Shown piece after piece: positions 1-7,679 of a stretch of DNA of 64,000 nt (position 1 is the stretch's first letter; every line of letters starts with the position of its first letter). Under the pieces are notes generated by a model that saw nothing but the letters and a program-made list of their open reading frames with translations, was not told the origin of the DNA and searched no databases. Made by a program: the position numbers and the translations under genes. This DNA is from Acidobacteriota bacterium (GTDB lineage: Bacteria; Acidobacteriota; Blastocatellia; Pyrinomonadales; Pyrinomonadaceae): positions 62,001 through 126,000 of the forward strand of contig JAHBSK010000002.1 of the NCBI GenBank assembly GCA_019639175.1, given 5' to 3'.

Positions 1-1
1 T

Positions 2-832
2 CATTGGTCACACGCCCAAAGTGGATACGCAATAGTCTTTACAGTTCGCAACCAAAGCGGTTCTGCGTCGTGGTCAACCGTGGAGGACGTGACGTTCAGA
101 TACAACATCGTAAAGAACACCGAACGCGTATTTAATATCACGAACACCGACAACAATTACACAAGCCAGGTGACAAAGAACATTTACATTGAAAATAATC
201 TGTTTTTTTCAACTGAATGGCCTTATATGCTGGCTAGGGGCGGAGCGGGAATATCGGACAAGATACAGTTTACACATAACACATTCATAGGCTCTACGGG
301 CGCCTCGAAATACCTCTGGTATGAAAGCAGCAGTCAATTTCTGTCTGATCATAAATTCAATGACAACATTGTTGCTGTAACCTCCGGAGCATTTAGCGGC
401 ATCGCTAAATCAGACGGGCCGTACGGGACCGGGACCCTCGACATTGCCGCTCCGGGAGAATGGGAGTTTAACAATAATGTGCTGCAAACGTCCTCGTCGG
501 GTAATCCGCCCGCGTCGTTCTACCCGGCAAATCTGGCCGCGATAGGGTTTGAGGATACGGACAACGGGATCTTTAAGCTGTCCAGCGGCTCAAATTATAA
601 AAACGACGCGACCGACGGATCTGACCCCGGCGTGAACTGGGACGCTCTGATGGCATACACGGAATGCGTCGAGGAAGGCGATTGCGGCGATTCTCCGACG
701 CCGACACCGACTCCGACACCAAGTCCAACTCCGACACCTGAAGGCCCGACGCTGCGTTATTACGGCAATGAGGCTCCGCCTGTGGATAGTGAATCGTGGT
801 TCGGTTGGGTGATGAGTTATTTGGGGTTTTAA
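2..832 (+). CDS. Right-handed beta-helix protein, probable tail spike/fibre (5' partial)
   Basis: The reading frame is open to the first base, so the N-terminus is missing; 276 residues are visible. Asn/Thr-rich strands repeat in the style of a parallel beta-helix (pieces such as NIYIENNLFF and IQFTHNTFIG), as in phage tailspikes and pectate-lyase-like proteins. Near the C-terminus a Thr-Pro-rich linker (residues about 229-245) leads to a short tail with WFGWVMSYLGF. Position just before the lysis genes suggests a phage tail protein that binds or degrades host surface polysaccharide. No catalytic residues can be assigned. A cargo exoprotein is an alternative. Confidence 0.6.
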   Translation, partial: HWSHAQSGYAIVFTVRNQSGSASWSTVEDVTFRYNIVKNTERVFNITNTDNNYTSQVTKNIYIENNLFFSTEWPYMLARGGAGISDKIQFTHNTFIGSTGASKYLWYESSSQFLSDHKFNDNIVAVTSGAFSGIAKSDGPYGTGTLDIAAPGEWEFNNNVLQTSSSGNPPASFYPANLAAIGFEDTDNGIFKLSSGSNYKNDATDGSDPGVNWDALMAYTECVEEGDCGDSPTPTPTPTPSPTPTPEGPTLRYYGNEAPPVDSESWFGWVMSYLGF

Positions 833-860
833 AGAGAGATAAAGAGAGTTAAAGAGAGGA
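831..860 (+). repeat. Three tandem 10-bp AAAGAGAG repeats
   Basis: Three consecutive 10-bp units, each beginning AAAGAGAG, start right after the stop of the beta-helix gene and lead into a Shine-Dalgarno-like GGAG before an ATG at 874. A similar run lies at 30723-30753 in prophage B, before another gene with a weak start. Function unknown; purine-rich ribosome standby sites are one possibility. Confidence 0.6.
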
Positions 861-873
861 ATTGGAGTAAGTA

Positions 874-940
874 ATGTCTATAAACCGCAAATTCTTTTTT
901 GATACTGTTCGTGCCAGATTGTTCGGCGGAAGGCTTACGG
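874..940 (+). pseudogene. N-terminal fragment of a phage lytic enzyme, cut by the HNH gene
   Basis: An ATG at 874 preceded by GGAG opens a frame whose first 22 residues include NRKFFFDTVRARLFGGRL. I recognise this as resembling the start of phage peptidoglycan-degrading proteins that begin with an xRxxFFDxVRxxLFGGxL motif. The similarity stops at about 940, three bases before the stop codon of the antisense HNH gene; beyond that the frame is only the reverse complement of that gene. The rest of the original gene was not found. Recognition is from memory of the motif, so confidence is moderate. Confidence 0.45.
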
Positions 941-942
941 CT

Positions 943-1608
943 TTATTCAATCTGAATATGTTTCCATGTTCTTCGATTCTTGATATGGTCAATGGTTTTT
1001 CTACCCACGCCGTAGCTTTTCGCTATTTCATTTTGCGTTCGCGTGTCTTTCAGTATTTGCCGCACTTGTTGCTCTGTCAGTTTTGCATAAGAGGTTTCGC
1101 CGTGAGCATGGCGGTGGTGACGAATAGCATCCATCATATTGTCTTTGTGCGTCCCGCTACGCAGGTGTGCAGGGTTGCAGCACGGCGGATTGTCACAAAC
1201 ATAATGGCGAACCACTTTCCCGTCCAGATTCTCTCCGGTCTCAATCGCATATATCAGCCGATGGGCTTGGTGCATACGCCCCTGATAGTACACCCTGCCG
1301 TAGCCCAAAGTGTTTCTATTTCCTTGCCACAGCCAGCATCCATCCGTTTTGTGAATACGAGTATAAAGTCTTTCTTTGGCAGTTTTGCGACGTTTAGACG
1401 CTTGGTAGCAAGGATTAGAGCAATATGTGGAACGATCCTTTCGTTTGGTAACGAAGGATTCTCCGCACCCTTTGCATTGATAGTGACGGTTAATTTTCGC
1501 AGCCTCAAATCTACAAGGATTCGAGCAATACATCCCTTTAGAGGCTCTGAGGGGATAAAAGGTGGTTCCGCAATGTTGGCAAATGTGTGGTATGTTGGGG
1601 TTAGCCAT
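943..1608 (-). CDS. HNH endonuclease, free-standing homing type
   Basis: 221 residues. Two N-terminal zinc-ribbon-like units have CxxC pairs (CQHC with CSNPC, then CKGC with CSNPC). A central HNH_3-type domain carries GCWLWQG and later VRHYVCDNPPCCNPAHL with GTHKDNM. The C-terminus has a helix-turn-helix-like segment (EIAKSYGVGRKTIDHI). AGGAGAAAATT precedes the ATG. It is the only minus-strand gene among the flanking plus-strand lysis genes and appears to sit inside a broken lytic enzyme gene, as expected for a mobile homing endonuclease. It would cut double-stranded DNA at a target allele lacking the insertion. Confidence 0.85.
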   Translation of the reverse strand: MANPNIPHICQHCGTTFYPLRASKGMYCSNPCRFEAAKINRHYQCKGCGESFVTKRKDRSTYCSNPCYQASKRRKTAKERLYTRIHKTDGCWLWQGNRNTLGYGRVYYQGRMHQAHRLIYAIETGENLDGKVVRHYVCDNPPCCNPAHLRSGTHKDNMMDAIRHHRHAHGETSYAKLTEQQVRQILKDTRTQNEIAKSYGVGRKTIDHIKNRRTWKHIQIE

Positions 1609-1703
1609 AATTTTCTCCTGTTTAGAAACTTGTGGTCAGGCTTACGTGAACTGTTAGCGCAGTTCCGTAGGCCGTTTTTTATTTTAGCACACTGTTGAAT
1701 GAT

Positions 1704-2480
1704 ATGTTACTGAAAAAAGGTGATAAAGGGGCAAATGTTAAAGCGTTTCAGGCTTTTCTCAACACGCAAGGCGAGGTGTTGGATGCTGATGGGAATTTTG
1801 GCGGACTCACAGAAGGTGCGGTCAGACGCTTTCAGGCAAAACACGGCCTTACCAGCGATGGAAAAGCGGGACAGAACACTATTTCTGTTGCTATGCAATT
1901 AGGCCTTGAAGGCTTTGGCGGTGACGCCAAACCATCATCGGGCAAGCTGGTGCTTTTATCCGCCGGGCATACGAATGTGTCAGGACAGGACAGGGGCGTT
2001 GGAGCGAACGGGATGGTCGAAGGCGTTGAAGCGGTAAAGATACGCGACCGCGTGGCTGATCTGGTGAGAGTAAAGGGCGTTTCGGTTATCGAGGACGGGG
2101 CGGACGGGCAAAATCTGCCGTTATCAAAGGCTCTGGAATTGGCGAAAAAGGCGGACATCAAGATCGAGTGGCATTTCAATGCGGCGGCTAATCCATCAGC
2201 GTCGGGGATAGAAGTGCTTTCAATGCCCGCTCATACAAAATTCGGGCAAAGGCTGGCAGAAGCGGTTAATCAGGCATTGAGCCTGCCATTGAGGGGTGAT
2301 AAGGGGTGGAAATCTGATACTTCGGGACAGCATTCTCGTCTTGCGTTTTGTAGGGCGGGCGGGCTGCTGATAGAGACGTGTTTTTTGACGAATCCGGGCG
2401 ATGTGAAGTCGTATCAGGATAACTTTGAAAAGATGTGCGGCATTCTGGCTGAAGTAATTGCGCGGGCCGCTAATACTTAA
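1704..2480 (+). CDS. Endolysin: N-acetylmuramoyl-L-alanine amidase with peptidoglycan-binding domain
   Basis: 258 residues. Residues about 1-65 form a PG_binding_1 domain (KKGDKGANVKAFQ, LTEGAVRRFQ). Residues about 80-255 are an Amidase_3 catalytic domain with the expected zinc ligands and glutamate: SAGHTN, EGVEA, EWHFNAA and LLIETCFLTNP. It would cleave the bond between MurNAc and the stem peptide during lysis. A TTG three codons upstream is also possible. No Shine-Dalgarno is visible before either start, which fits disruption of the upstream region by the HNH insertion. Confidence 0.85.
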   Translation: MLLKKGDKGANVKAFQAFLNTQGEVLDADGNFGGLTEGAVRRFQAKHGLTSDGKAGQNTISVAMQLGLEGFGGDAKPSSGKLVLLSAGHTNVSGQDRGVGANGMVEGVEAVKIRDRVADLVRVKGVSVIEDGADGQNLPLSKALELAKKADIKIEWHFNAAANPSASGIEVLSMPAHTKFGQRLAEAVNQALSLPLRGDKGWKSDTSGQHSRLAFCRAGGLLIETCFLTNPGDVKSYQDNFEKMCGILAEVIARAANT

Positions 2481-2633
2481 CAATCTCCGGCGTGGCGGCA
2501 TCTGGGGCGGCGTCTCTAATCAGGACGTAAAACCACAAACCCCACCAAACGCCTTTGAAGAACGATCCCTTTTGCCGTCCGAGGGGATCAGCAACGGCAA
2601 AGGCCCACAACAGCCGAGACGCCGGAGGGAACT

Positions 2634-2798
2634 ATGACGCAGAGAGTAAGACGAATCTTATTCAGGGTGTGCGGGACAGCCATCATCATCGGCGTCATTG
2701 GGTTATTGGTTGCCGGAGCGGTGGTAATGGCCGCAATGGTGATAAGGGCATTGGACGACGGAACGGCGGCAAGCCCGTCTGCTTGGAACGGAAGATAG
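2634..2798 (+). CDS. Small single-pass membrane protein
   Basis: 54 residues starting at an ATG with a strong GGAGGGAAC ribosome-binding site. A basic N-terminus (TQRVRRILFRVC) is followed by one hydrophobic segment (AIIIGVIGLLVAGAVVMAA) and a short polar tail. It sits between the endolysin and another membrane protein, so a holin or lysis-accessory role is plausible. No family recognised. Confidence 0.6.
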   Translation: MTQRVRRILFRVCGTAIIIGVIGLLVAGAVVMAAMVIRALDDGTAASPSAWNGR

Positions 2799-2810
2799 GA
2801 AAAAAAAACG

Positions 2811-3149
2811 ATGGAATATTTAATTTCAGTAGGAGCGATGGTCGGGGCAACGATCTTCATCTTGTTTGTGAAGGGAGCGTTGGCGGCGCGGTCGCAGAAC
2901 ACACAGTTCGATTTCTTTTTGTTCTTGCAGGAGAACAAAAGCAGATTATGGCTTGCGGGGCTTGGGCTTGCTGGTGGCTCAATAGTGATGTTCCTTGACC
3001 CTTTGGGGTTTGAGGTGGTCATAGAGATAGTCCGCTATTACAGCGAGACAACGGCAAATGCTTTGCGGTTCGGTTCGCCCGCCGTGTTCGGTGCGACGAT
3101 AGCGGCAGTTGCGTTGCTGATACCAGCGTCTTATCAGGAGGATGAATAA
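2811..3149 (+). CDS. Membrane protein in lysis module, possible holin
   Basis: 112 residues with hydrophobic segments near residues 2-25, 46-62 and 90-106. The spacing to the upstream 54-residue gene (12 bases) and to the downstream lipoprotein (3 bases) indicates one transcript. Three membrane segments and a location beside the endolysin fit a class I type holin, but no family signature is recognised. Confidence 0.55.
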   Translation: MEYLISVGAMVGATIFILFVKGALAARSQNTQFDFFLFLQENKSRLWLAGLGLAGGSIVMFLDPLGFEVVIEIVRYYSETTANALRFGSPAVFGATIAAVALLIPASYQEDE

Positions 3150-3152
3150 GAG

Positions 3153-3653
3153 ATGTTTAAGTTTTTAACGACATTATGTTTGGTCGCGTCATTGGTGTTT
3201 ATGTCCACGGGCTGTGACAAACGGAGAAAGGCAACAGAGGCGACGGCGCGGCTGGCGGCACAGGTTCACGCCTTGCAGGTATCGGTCGAGGAGTCATACG
3301 ACAAAGGGCTGATAAGCAGAGATACGGCATTGAGCCTGACGAGAACGATCAGGACAAAGCTGAATCCCGGTGTAAAGGCATACACGGAGTTTGTGGCGAA
3401 TCTGAACAGAACCATTCCGAAAGACGAAAAGCCGACACGTTCACAATGGCAGACGGCGACGGCATATTTTGACGTGGTTCAGTCGGGCGTAAGGGACGTA
3501 TTGGTTCTGGTCGGCGTGTTGAATGAGACGCAAAGCTCACTGATACAGATAGCCATAGACGCTCTGCTTGACCTTATCACTATCATCAAATCGGCGTTCG
3601 CGTCGGTCATATACACAGGAGGACAAGAGCAATGGCAAATGGAGAGAGCGTAG
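3153..3653 (+). CDS. Lipoprotein in prophage lysis region
   Basis: 166 residues. The N-terminus is a lipoprotein signal (hydrophobic LCLVASLVFM, then lipobox STGC with Cys at about 21). The mature part is mostly helical and ends in a hydrophobic stretch (IAIDALLDLITIIKSAFASVI). Its position among lysis genes suggests an outer-membrane-anchored accessory such as an o-spanin-type protein, although it is longer than usual. Overlaps the next gene by 22 bases. Confidence 0.6.
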   Translation: MFKFLTTLCLVASLVFMSTGCDKRRKATEATARLAAQVHALQVSVEESYDKGLISRDTALSLTRTIRTKLNPGVKAYTEFVANLNRTIPKDEKPTRSQWQTATAYFDVVQSGVRDVLVLVGVLNETQSSLIQIAIDALLDLITIIKSAFASVIYTGGQEQWQMERA

Positions 3654-3874
3654 ATTACAAATCGCTATATTTTGACGCGGTGGCATTGCTCCGCATCTTT
3701 TTCAAAAATGGGCTTGATGCTGATTCTGTGGTTCGCGGTCAAATAGACGGAATCTCAGATGATGCCGTCATTCAACTGGCGAGGGATTATGCGGCAAAAA
3801 CAGACAACCGATCAGAGGCTTTTGAGAACAGGCTACTCGGAGAGAATCCGACGGATGAAGATCAGGACGTGTGA
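3632..3874 (+). CDS. Small acidic phage protein of unknown function
   Basis: 80 residues, soluble, acidic C-terminus (GENPTDEDQDV). GGAGGACAAGAGCA before the ATG gives a good ribosome-binding site inside the end of the upstream lipoprotein gene, suggesting translational coupling. No motif recognised. Confidence 0.55.
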   Translation: MANGESVDYKSLYFDAVALLRIFFKNGLDADSVVRGQIDGISDDAVIQLARDYAAKTDNRSEAFENRLLGENPTDEDQDV

Positions 3875-3907
3875 TTGCGGACGGAAGCTGAGGGGCAAGG
3901 AGATCCA

Positions 3908-4588
3908 ATGTTCGGAATGCAGAAAGTAAAGCACACATTCAAAATACTGGCGATTGCCTTTATTGCTGTCACTCTGACGGCCTTTTCCTGCGATAAGGAT
4001 AGACAGGGCGAATACACCGGACAATGGAAGGTTCAGTCCCGTGCGTCCACACCAAAGGGCGTAAAGGTGGAATCGACCTCAAAGAAGATCGACCCGCGTG
4101 TATTACCTGAAATAGACAAGGGGCTGGACAGGCTGTTCGAGATAGCCTCAAAACCGCCTTACAACTATAAACTGAAGCGCACGCATAAGGACTATCAGGT
4201 AACGCTTTTCCCGCGTTCGCCGAAATGCAGCACGCCCGGAATGATAACAACCGCGTATCAGAAAGCCTTTGACCAAACCCAATGGGACAAAGACCCAAGA
4301 CCCGGACACACAGCGTTATGTTTCGCGGGGGCGTTGATGGTTCAACCGGGAATGCTGCCGGGAATGATAGTTGTGGACAATATCGGGATAATGGCGGAGA
4401 TCGTTCATTGGGAAGGAGAACACAATGTATTACTCTATCACGACCCGATAAAGTTCAACGCCACGAAAGGAAATCACAACCATCCTTTACTGCCGGACGG
4501 TTCAGGAAACTTTGCCCCCGAAGTCACGCGAACGGCGGTCTGGACAGGGTATGACGGAAAGGAGTATTGCGTCCTGCCGGTAAAATGA
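3908..4588 (+). CDS. Prophage lipoprotein of unknown function
   Basis: 226 residues from the ATG behind AAGGAGATCCA. A lipoprotein signal (KILAIAFIAVTLTAFSC, Cys about 24) is followed by a globular domain with several His/Asp-rich spots (HWEGEHNVLLYHD, NHNHPLLPDG) that could bind metal, and two late Cys residues. I do not recognise the family. It is the last gene before the TnpB insertion. Confidence 0.55.
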   Translation: MFGMQKVKHTFKILAIAFIAVTLTAFSCDKDRQGEYTGQWKVQSRASTPKGVKVESTSKKIDPRVLPEIDKGLDRLFEIASKPPYNYKLKRTHKDYQVTLFPRSPKCSTPGMITTAYQKAFDQTQWDKDPRPGHTALCFAGALMVQPGMLPGMIVVDNIGIMAEIVHWEGEHNVLLYHDPIKFNATKGNHNHPLLPDGSGNFAPEVTRTAVWTGYDGKEYCVLPVK

Positions 4589-4619
4589 AATGCTGCACAT
4601 AACAGCCGAAGCAATTGAG

Positions 4620-5940
4620 AACACTGTGACTACTCCGTCAGCTAAAGCAGACGGCTTCTAACGGCAAGCGGTCAGCAACCTGATACTTTGAGCCGTTATC
4701 GCTCAGTCCGAGCGAAAGTATATTTTGAGCAGAAACAATATCGCGATGATTTTGATAGCCACAGCTAAAACAATGATGCCAACGAACGGAAAGGTCTTTC
4801 TTGACCGTTACGCCGCAGGTGCATCTTTGACTTGTTCCGCGTGGGTCAACTTCTATCAACTGTTTACCGGCACATTCTGCCTTGAATCTCAGCTTTTGAA
4901 AGAAGGAACTCCACGACGCATCGTGAATCTGCTTACTAAGAATGCCTTTCGACATTCCGAGAATGTTGAGTTTTTCGACAGCAATCAAGTCATAGTTTCT
5001 AACAAGATCGGTCGAAAGTTTGTGTTGAAAATCGTTTCTACGATTAAAAATCTTTTGGTGAATATTACGCAGTTGGGCTACAGCCTTTCGGCGGCGGTTC
5101 GAGCCTTTCTTTCGACGGGTAACACGCCTTTGAGCAACGCGAAGTCTCTTTTGTTCCGATTCGTAATACTTCCAGTTATCAATATGCGTCCCATCCGAAA
5201 GCGTGGCAAAAGATTCGATGCCAACGTCGATACCAATAGCTTGGTCAGTTCTCGGCAATGGCTCAGGCTTAGTTTCAACCGAAAAGCAAGCATACCATTT
5301 CGAGCCTTCACGCTTAATGGAAACAGTCTTGATCTTGCCGTCGATAGGACGATGCAGCTTGACCTTGACCAAGCCAACACCTTGAATACGGAGTTTATCG
5401 GTCAATTTAATTCCGTCGCCGTAACTGGGGAAGGTTATAGTGTCGAAACGCCTAATAGAACGAAATCGAGGAAACCCAGCTTTTTGGCCTGCTTTAACAC
5501 GCCGAAAGAACGCTTTAAAGGTTTTATCAACGCGGCGAAGAATGTCTTGGCAGCAAGAGAAATTAGCAAGAGCAAGGTCGCCGTTTGCACGAATATCTTT
5601 GAGTTGATTCGCTTGGGTGTAGTAATTCAGCGACACGCGATTAAGACGGTAAGCATCTTTTCTTTCCCGCAAAGCGGCGTTATACAAACGGCATCCTTCG
5701 GCAAGTTGCTGTTGCAAGTCAAGGGTTTGAGCCTTGCTTGGATAGATGCGGAATTTATAGGTTCTTCGTATTATGGAATCAGCCATTTGCTTTTGTCTCG
5801 ATCAAAAGTGAATCGGTTAGGGTCGTTCGGGGATTGCCGTCCTCGTTCGACCTGTTTCTATTTTACCACAAATCACAAAAATACAAAGAAGGAGAGCGTT
5901 TCCGCTGTCGGTTAAAACACGACAGTCCCCACGCTTGATA
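4620..5940 (-). mobile_element. IS200/IS605-type TnpB-only element
   Basis: The element contains only tnpB and no tnpA. Both ends carry short hairpins as in this family: near the tnpB stop, CCGTC at 4635-4639 pairs with GACGG at 4650-4654, followed on the minus strand by GTAGTCAC; at the other end CTGTCG at 5905-5910 pairs with CGACAG at 5920-5925. Boundaries are approximate (within about 15 bases). It separates the lipoprotein gene ending at 4588 from the small membrane gene starting at 5944, whose upstream leader it seems to have replaced. Confidence 0.65.
4638..5786 (-). CDS. tnpB: TnpB RNA-guided nuclease
   Basis: 382 residues, normal length for TnpB. The N-terminal domain (YKFRIYPSKAQ) is followed by a RuvC nuclease with all three acidic residues: Asp187 in GIDVGIESF, Glu271 in AVEKLNI and Asp349 in NHRDIVSAQNIL. 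A zinc finger is made by Cys322, Cys324, Cys339 and Cys342. TnpB cuts DNA guided by an omega RNA that overlaps the 3' end of its own gene, which helps the element persist. The gene is intact with no frameshift and lies antisense to the prophage lysis genes. Without tnpA it would need a transposase in trans to move. Confidence 0.92.
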   Translation of the reverse strand: MADSIIRRTYKFRIYPSKAQTLDLQQQLAEGCRLYNAALRERKDAYRLNRVSLNYYTQANQLKDIRANGDLALANFSCCQDILRRVDKTFKAFFRRVKAGQKAGFPRFRSIRRFDTITFPSYGDGIKLTDKLRIQGVGLVKVKLHRPIDGKIKTVSIKREGSKWYACFSVETKPEPLPRTDQAIGIDVGIESFATLSDGTHIDNWKYYESEQKRLRVAQRRVTRRKKGSNRRRKAVAQLRNIHQKIFNRRNDFQHKLSTDLVRNYDLIAVEKLNILGMSKGILSKQIHDASWSSFFQKLRFKAECAGKQLIEVDPRGTSQRCTCGVTVKKDLSVRWHHCFSCGYQNHRDIVSAQNILSLGLSDNGSKYQVADRLPLEAVCFS

Positions 5941-5943
5941 TTT

Positions 5944-6195
5944 ATGGTTGAAAGCCCACCTAAACCATCAAATCTGAGCATTATCGGAGCGTCAGTAGGC
6001 GTTGTCGGGCTGTTCGTTTCAATCGGCTGGATAGTTTTTGGGGCTGGAGGACAGGCCAGAGTCCTTGACCGCCACGATGACGAGATAAAGACACTGCAAC
6101 GGCATAAAGAGAACGCCGCCACTAAAGAGGACATACGGCGCCTTGAAAGCAAGATAGATCAGATCATAGAAAGAGAACTGCAAAGGCAGCGTTAA
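5944..6195 (+). CDS. Small membrane protein with coiled coil, holin/lysis accessory
   Basis: 83 residues. One membrane segment (about residues 10-32, IIGASVGVVGLFVSIGWIVFG) is followed by a charged coiled coil (HDDEIKTLQRHKEN, RRLESKIDQIIEREL). This resembles phage lysis accessory proteins of the XhlA kind in composition, though with the membrane segment first. It starts only a few bases after the TnpB element end and lacks a visible Shine-Dalgarno. Its stop overlaps the integrase stop on the other strand. Confidence 0.55.
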   Translation: MVESPPKPSNLSIIGASVGVVGLFVSIGWIVFGAGGQARVLDRHDDEIKTLQRHKENAATKEDIRRLESKIDQIIERELQRQR

Positions 6196-7469
6196 TACAG
6201 TTCATCTTCAATTACCTGAGCCGCCCGTTCTTTTGATTCATCCAAAACGTGGGTATAGATATTCATTGTCGTTTTAATATCAGCGTGACCCATTCTGTCC
6301 TGTAAAACCTTTGGGGGCAGTTTTTCAGCCAATATAGTAGCTGAGGTGTGTCTAAGGGATTTCACCGAATATTTTGAAGGGTCGAGGCCTGCTTTTTTAA
6401 TGAACGGTTTGAACAGCCGTTTATTCAGGTTTGCCACAGACCAAGGCCCGCCGTCAGCATTAGGGAAAACAAGATCATTTTCGACGAATCTGTCATAGGC
6501 TGCCTTGGCGTTTGCGGAGACACCTATCCTTTTAGCATAATTCACGCCGGTTCGCTTCATATGAGCAAGCAAGGGGTTTCTGTCGGCTTTTTGCAATAGA
6601 GAGGACAGAAACGCATTATGGCGTTCCTTGTGCTGCGTTAGGGCCATAATGAGGGCGTTGCCTAAAGGGATAGTCCTTCGGGAGCCTTTCGTCTTTGGCT
6701 GTTTGATGTAAACGCCTTTCGGCCCGTTAGCGACAGCCTGCCGGATATGAGCCTTTTTTTTATCAAGATCAATATCAGACCATCGTATCGCCAACGCCTC
6801 TTGAGGCCGCATAGTGGTTTCAAGCAGGAAGTTGAAAATAAAGTATTCGGGATGCTGTTGAGCTAATTTCACAAGCGACCTGGCTTCCTGTTTTGAGAAA
6901 AACGCGGATTCTTTCTTTCGGTGCTTTGGAAGGATAACGCCTTCGCACGGGTTCCTTTCCATTACTTGCCAGAGGATGCCTTGAGCAAAAACAGCGAATA
7001 GAAGCCCGTTCAGCCGGATAATGGCGTCCGCCGAGTTGTTTTCCATCAGCAGTTTTTCATAGTGGTTTTGGAGATGTATCGGCTTAAGCTCTGCGGCGTA
7101 ACAGGCGGACAGGCTGCTTTCCCTGATGTATGTATCGACCAGTTTCCAATAACTGATCATTGTGGATGCCTCAAGGGACTTTGTTTTGATGTTCAGGTAT
7201 TTCTCTATCAACGCGAGAACGGTGGGATGGGCGGCCTCATTTTTTTTCTGTGCAAATGCAGCTCGGAGGTCAGAAATAAGTTCTTTGGCGTATTCTTCGG
7301 TTTCGGTCCGGCATCTTCTGACGATGCGTTTATATGTCTTTCTGCCGCCTTCGTATCTATTTTTGGTAGGGATGGTCAGGACTACATACCATTTACCGCC
7401 ACGGAGAAAGACATTTTGAGGGAGTTTTGTTGTGTCGTTTGTTGTGTTTTTTGTCCTATTTTTACTCAT
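6192..7469 (-). CDS. int: Tyrosine recombinase, integrase of prophage A
   Basis: 425 residues. An N-terminal arm/core-binding part is followed by a catalytic domain with Arg221 (TTMRPQEAL), the basic strand QPKTKGSRRTIPL, Arg373-His374 (KSLRHTSAT, with Lys where the family often has His), His395 (MGHADIKTT) and nucleophile Tyr405 (NIYTHV). It catalyses site-specific integration and excision. The gene starts about 95 bases from the tRNA-Thr core at 7565, the expected position next to attP. AGG precedes the ATG. Confidence 0.92.
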   Translation of the reverse strand: MSKNRTKNTTNDTTKLPQNVFLRGGKWYVVLTIPTKNRYEGGRKTYKRIVRRCRTETEEYAKELISDLRAAFAQKKNEAAHPTVLALIEKYLNIKTKSLEASTMISYWKLVDTYIRESSLSACYAAELKPIHLQNHYEKLLMENNSADAIIRLNGLLFAVFAQGILWQVMERNPCEGVILPKHRKKESAFFSKQEARSLVKLAQQHPEYFIFNFLLETTMRPQEALAIRWSDIDLDKKKAHIRQAVANGPKGVYIKQPKTKGSRRTIPLGNALIMALTQHKERHNAFLSSLLQKADRNPLLAHMKRTGVNYAKRIGVSANAKAAYDRFVENDLVFPNADGGPWSVANLNKRLFKPFIKKAGLDPSKYSVKSLRHTSATILAEKLPPKVLQDRMGHADIKTTMNIYTHVLDESKERAAQVIEDELY

Positions 7470-7564
7470 TTTTACCTATTTTTGACCATTTTATGTTGTG
7501 TCAGAAGGGGAATCTCTGCCACCGACCACATCTTGTAAATATAAGTAATTAAAGGGGTAAAGTG

Positions 7565-7611
7565 TGGAGCCGATGATAGGACTTGAACCTACGACCTGAT
7601 GATTACAAATC
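7565..7611 (-). other. attachment-site core (attA-right / attB-left), tRNA-Thr 3' remnant
   Basis: 47 bases identical to 47097-47143: tRNA-Thr positions 30-76 including the encoded CCA, without the 5' half. After 7611 the sequence diverges into prophage B. It lies between two integrase genes (starts or ends within about 100 bases on each side), so it marks the junction of two phages that share one integration site. Confidence 0.9.
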
Positions 7612-7679
7612 CGCACGGCCTATGTCGTAACCATACATCCGCGATTCAAGACAATCGGATATATGCTGTAAATAAGGCC

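Larger units (their letters stand above)
1..7611. mobile_element. Prophage A, right end only (left end outside window)
   Basis: This stretch carries phage-type genes in phage order: a tail/beta-helix protein, an endolysin, small membrane proteins and lipoproteins, and a tyrosine integrase pointing inward from the right boundary. The right boundary is the 47-bp tRNA-Thr core at 7565-7611, shared with the next prophage. The left end lies outside the window, so size and completeness cannot be judged. That it is a separate phage from the one on its right is inferred from its own integrase, its own lysis module and the att copy between them. Confidence 0.7.

Noticed and set aside
874..1698. 274-residue plus-strand frame over the HNH gene
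   Set aside because: Beyond about 940 it is the reverse complement of a well-supported HNH protein; only the first 22 codons look like real protein.
4725..5915. 396-residue plus-strand frame
   Set aside because: It is antisense to tnpB, which has all family motifs.
7440..7500. ATTTTTAC direct repeats as integrase arm sites
   Set aside because: They overlap the start of the integrase gene and are simple A/T-rich sequence; too weak to call.
7565..7611. Second tRNA-Thr gene
   Set aside because: Only positions 30-76 are present; the 5' half is missing, so it is an att remnant.
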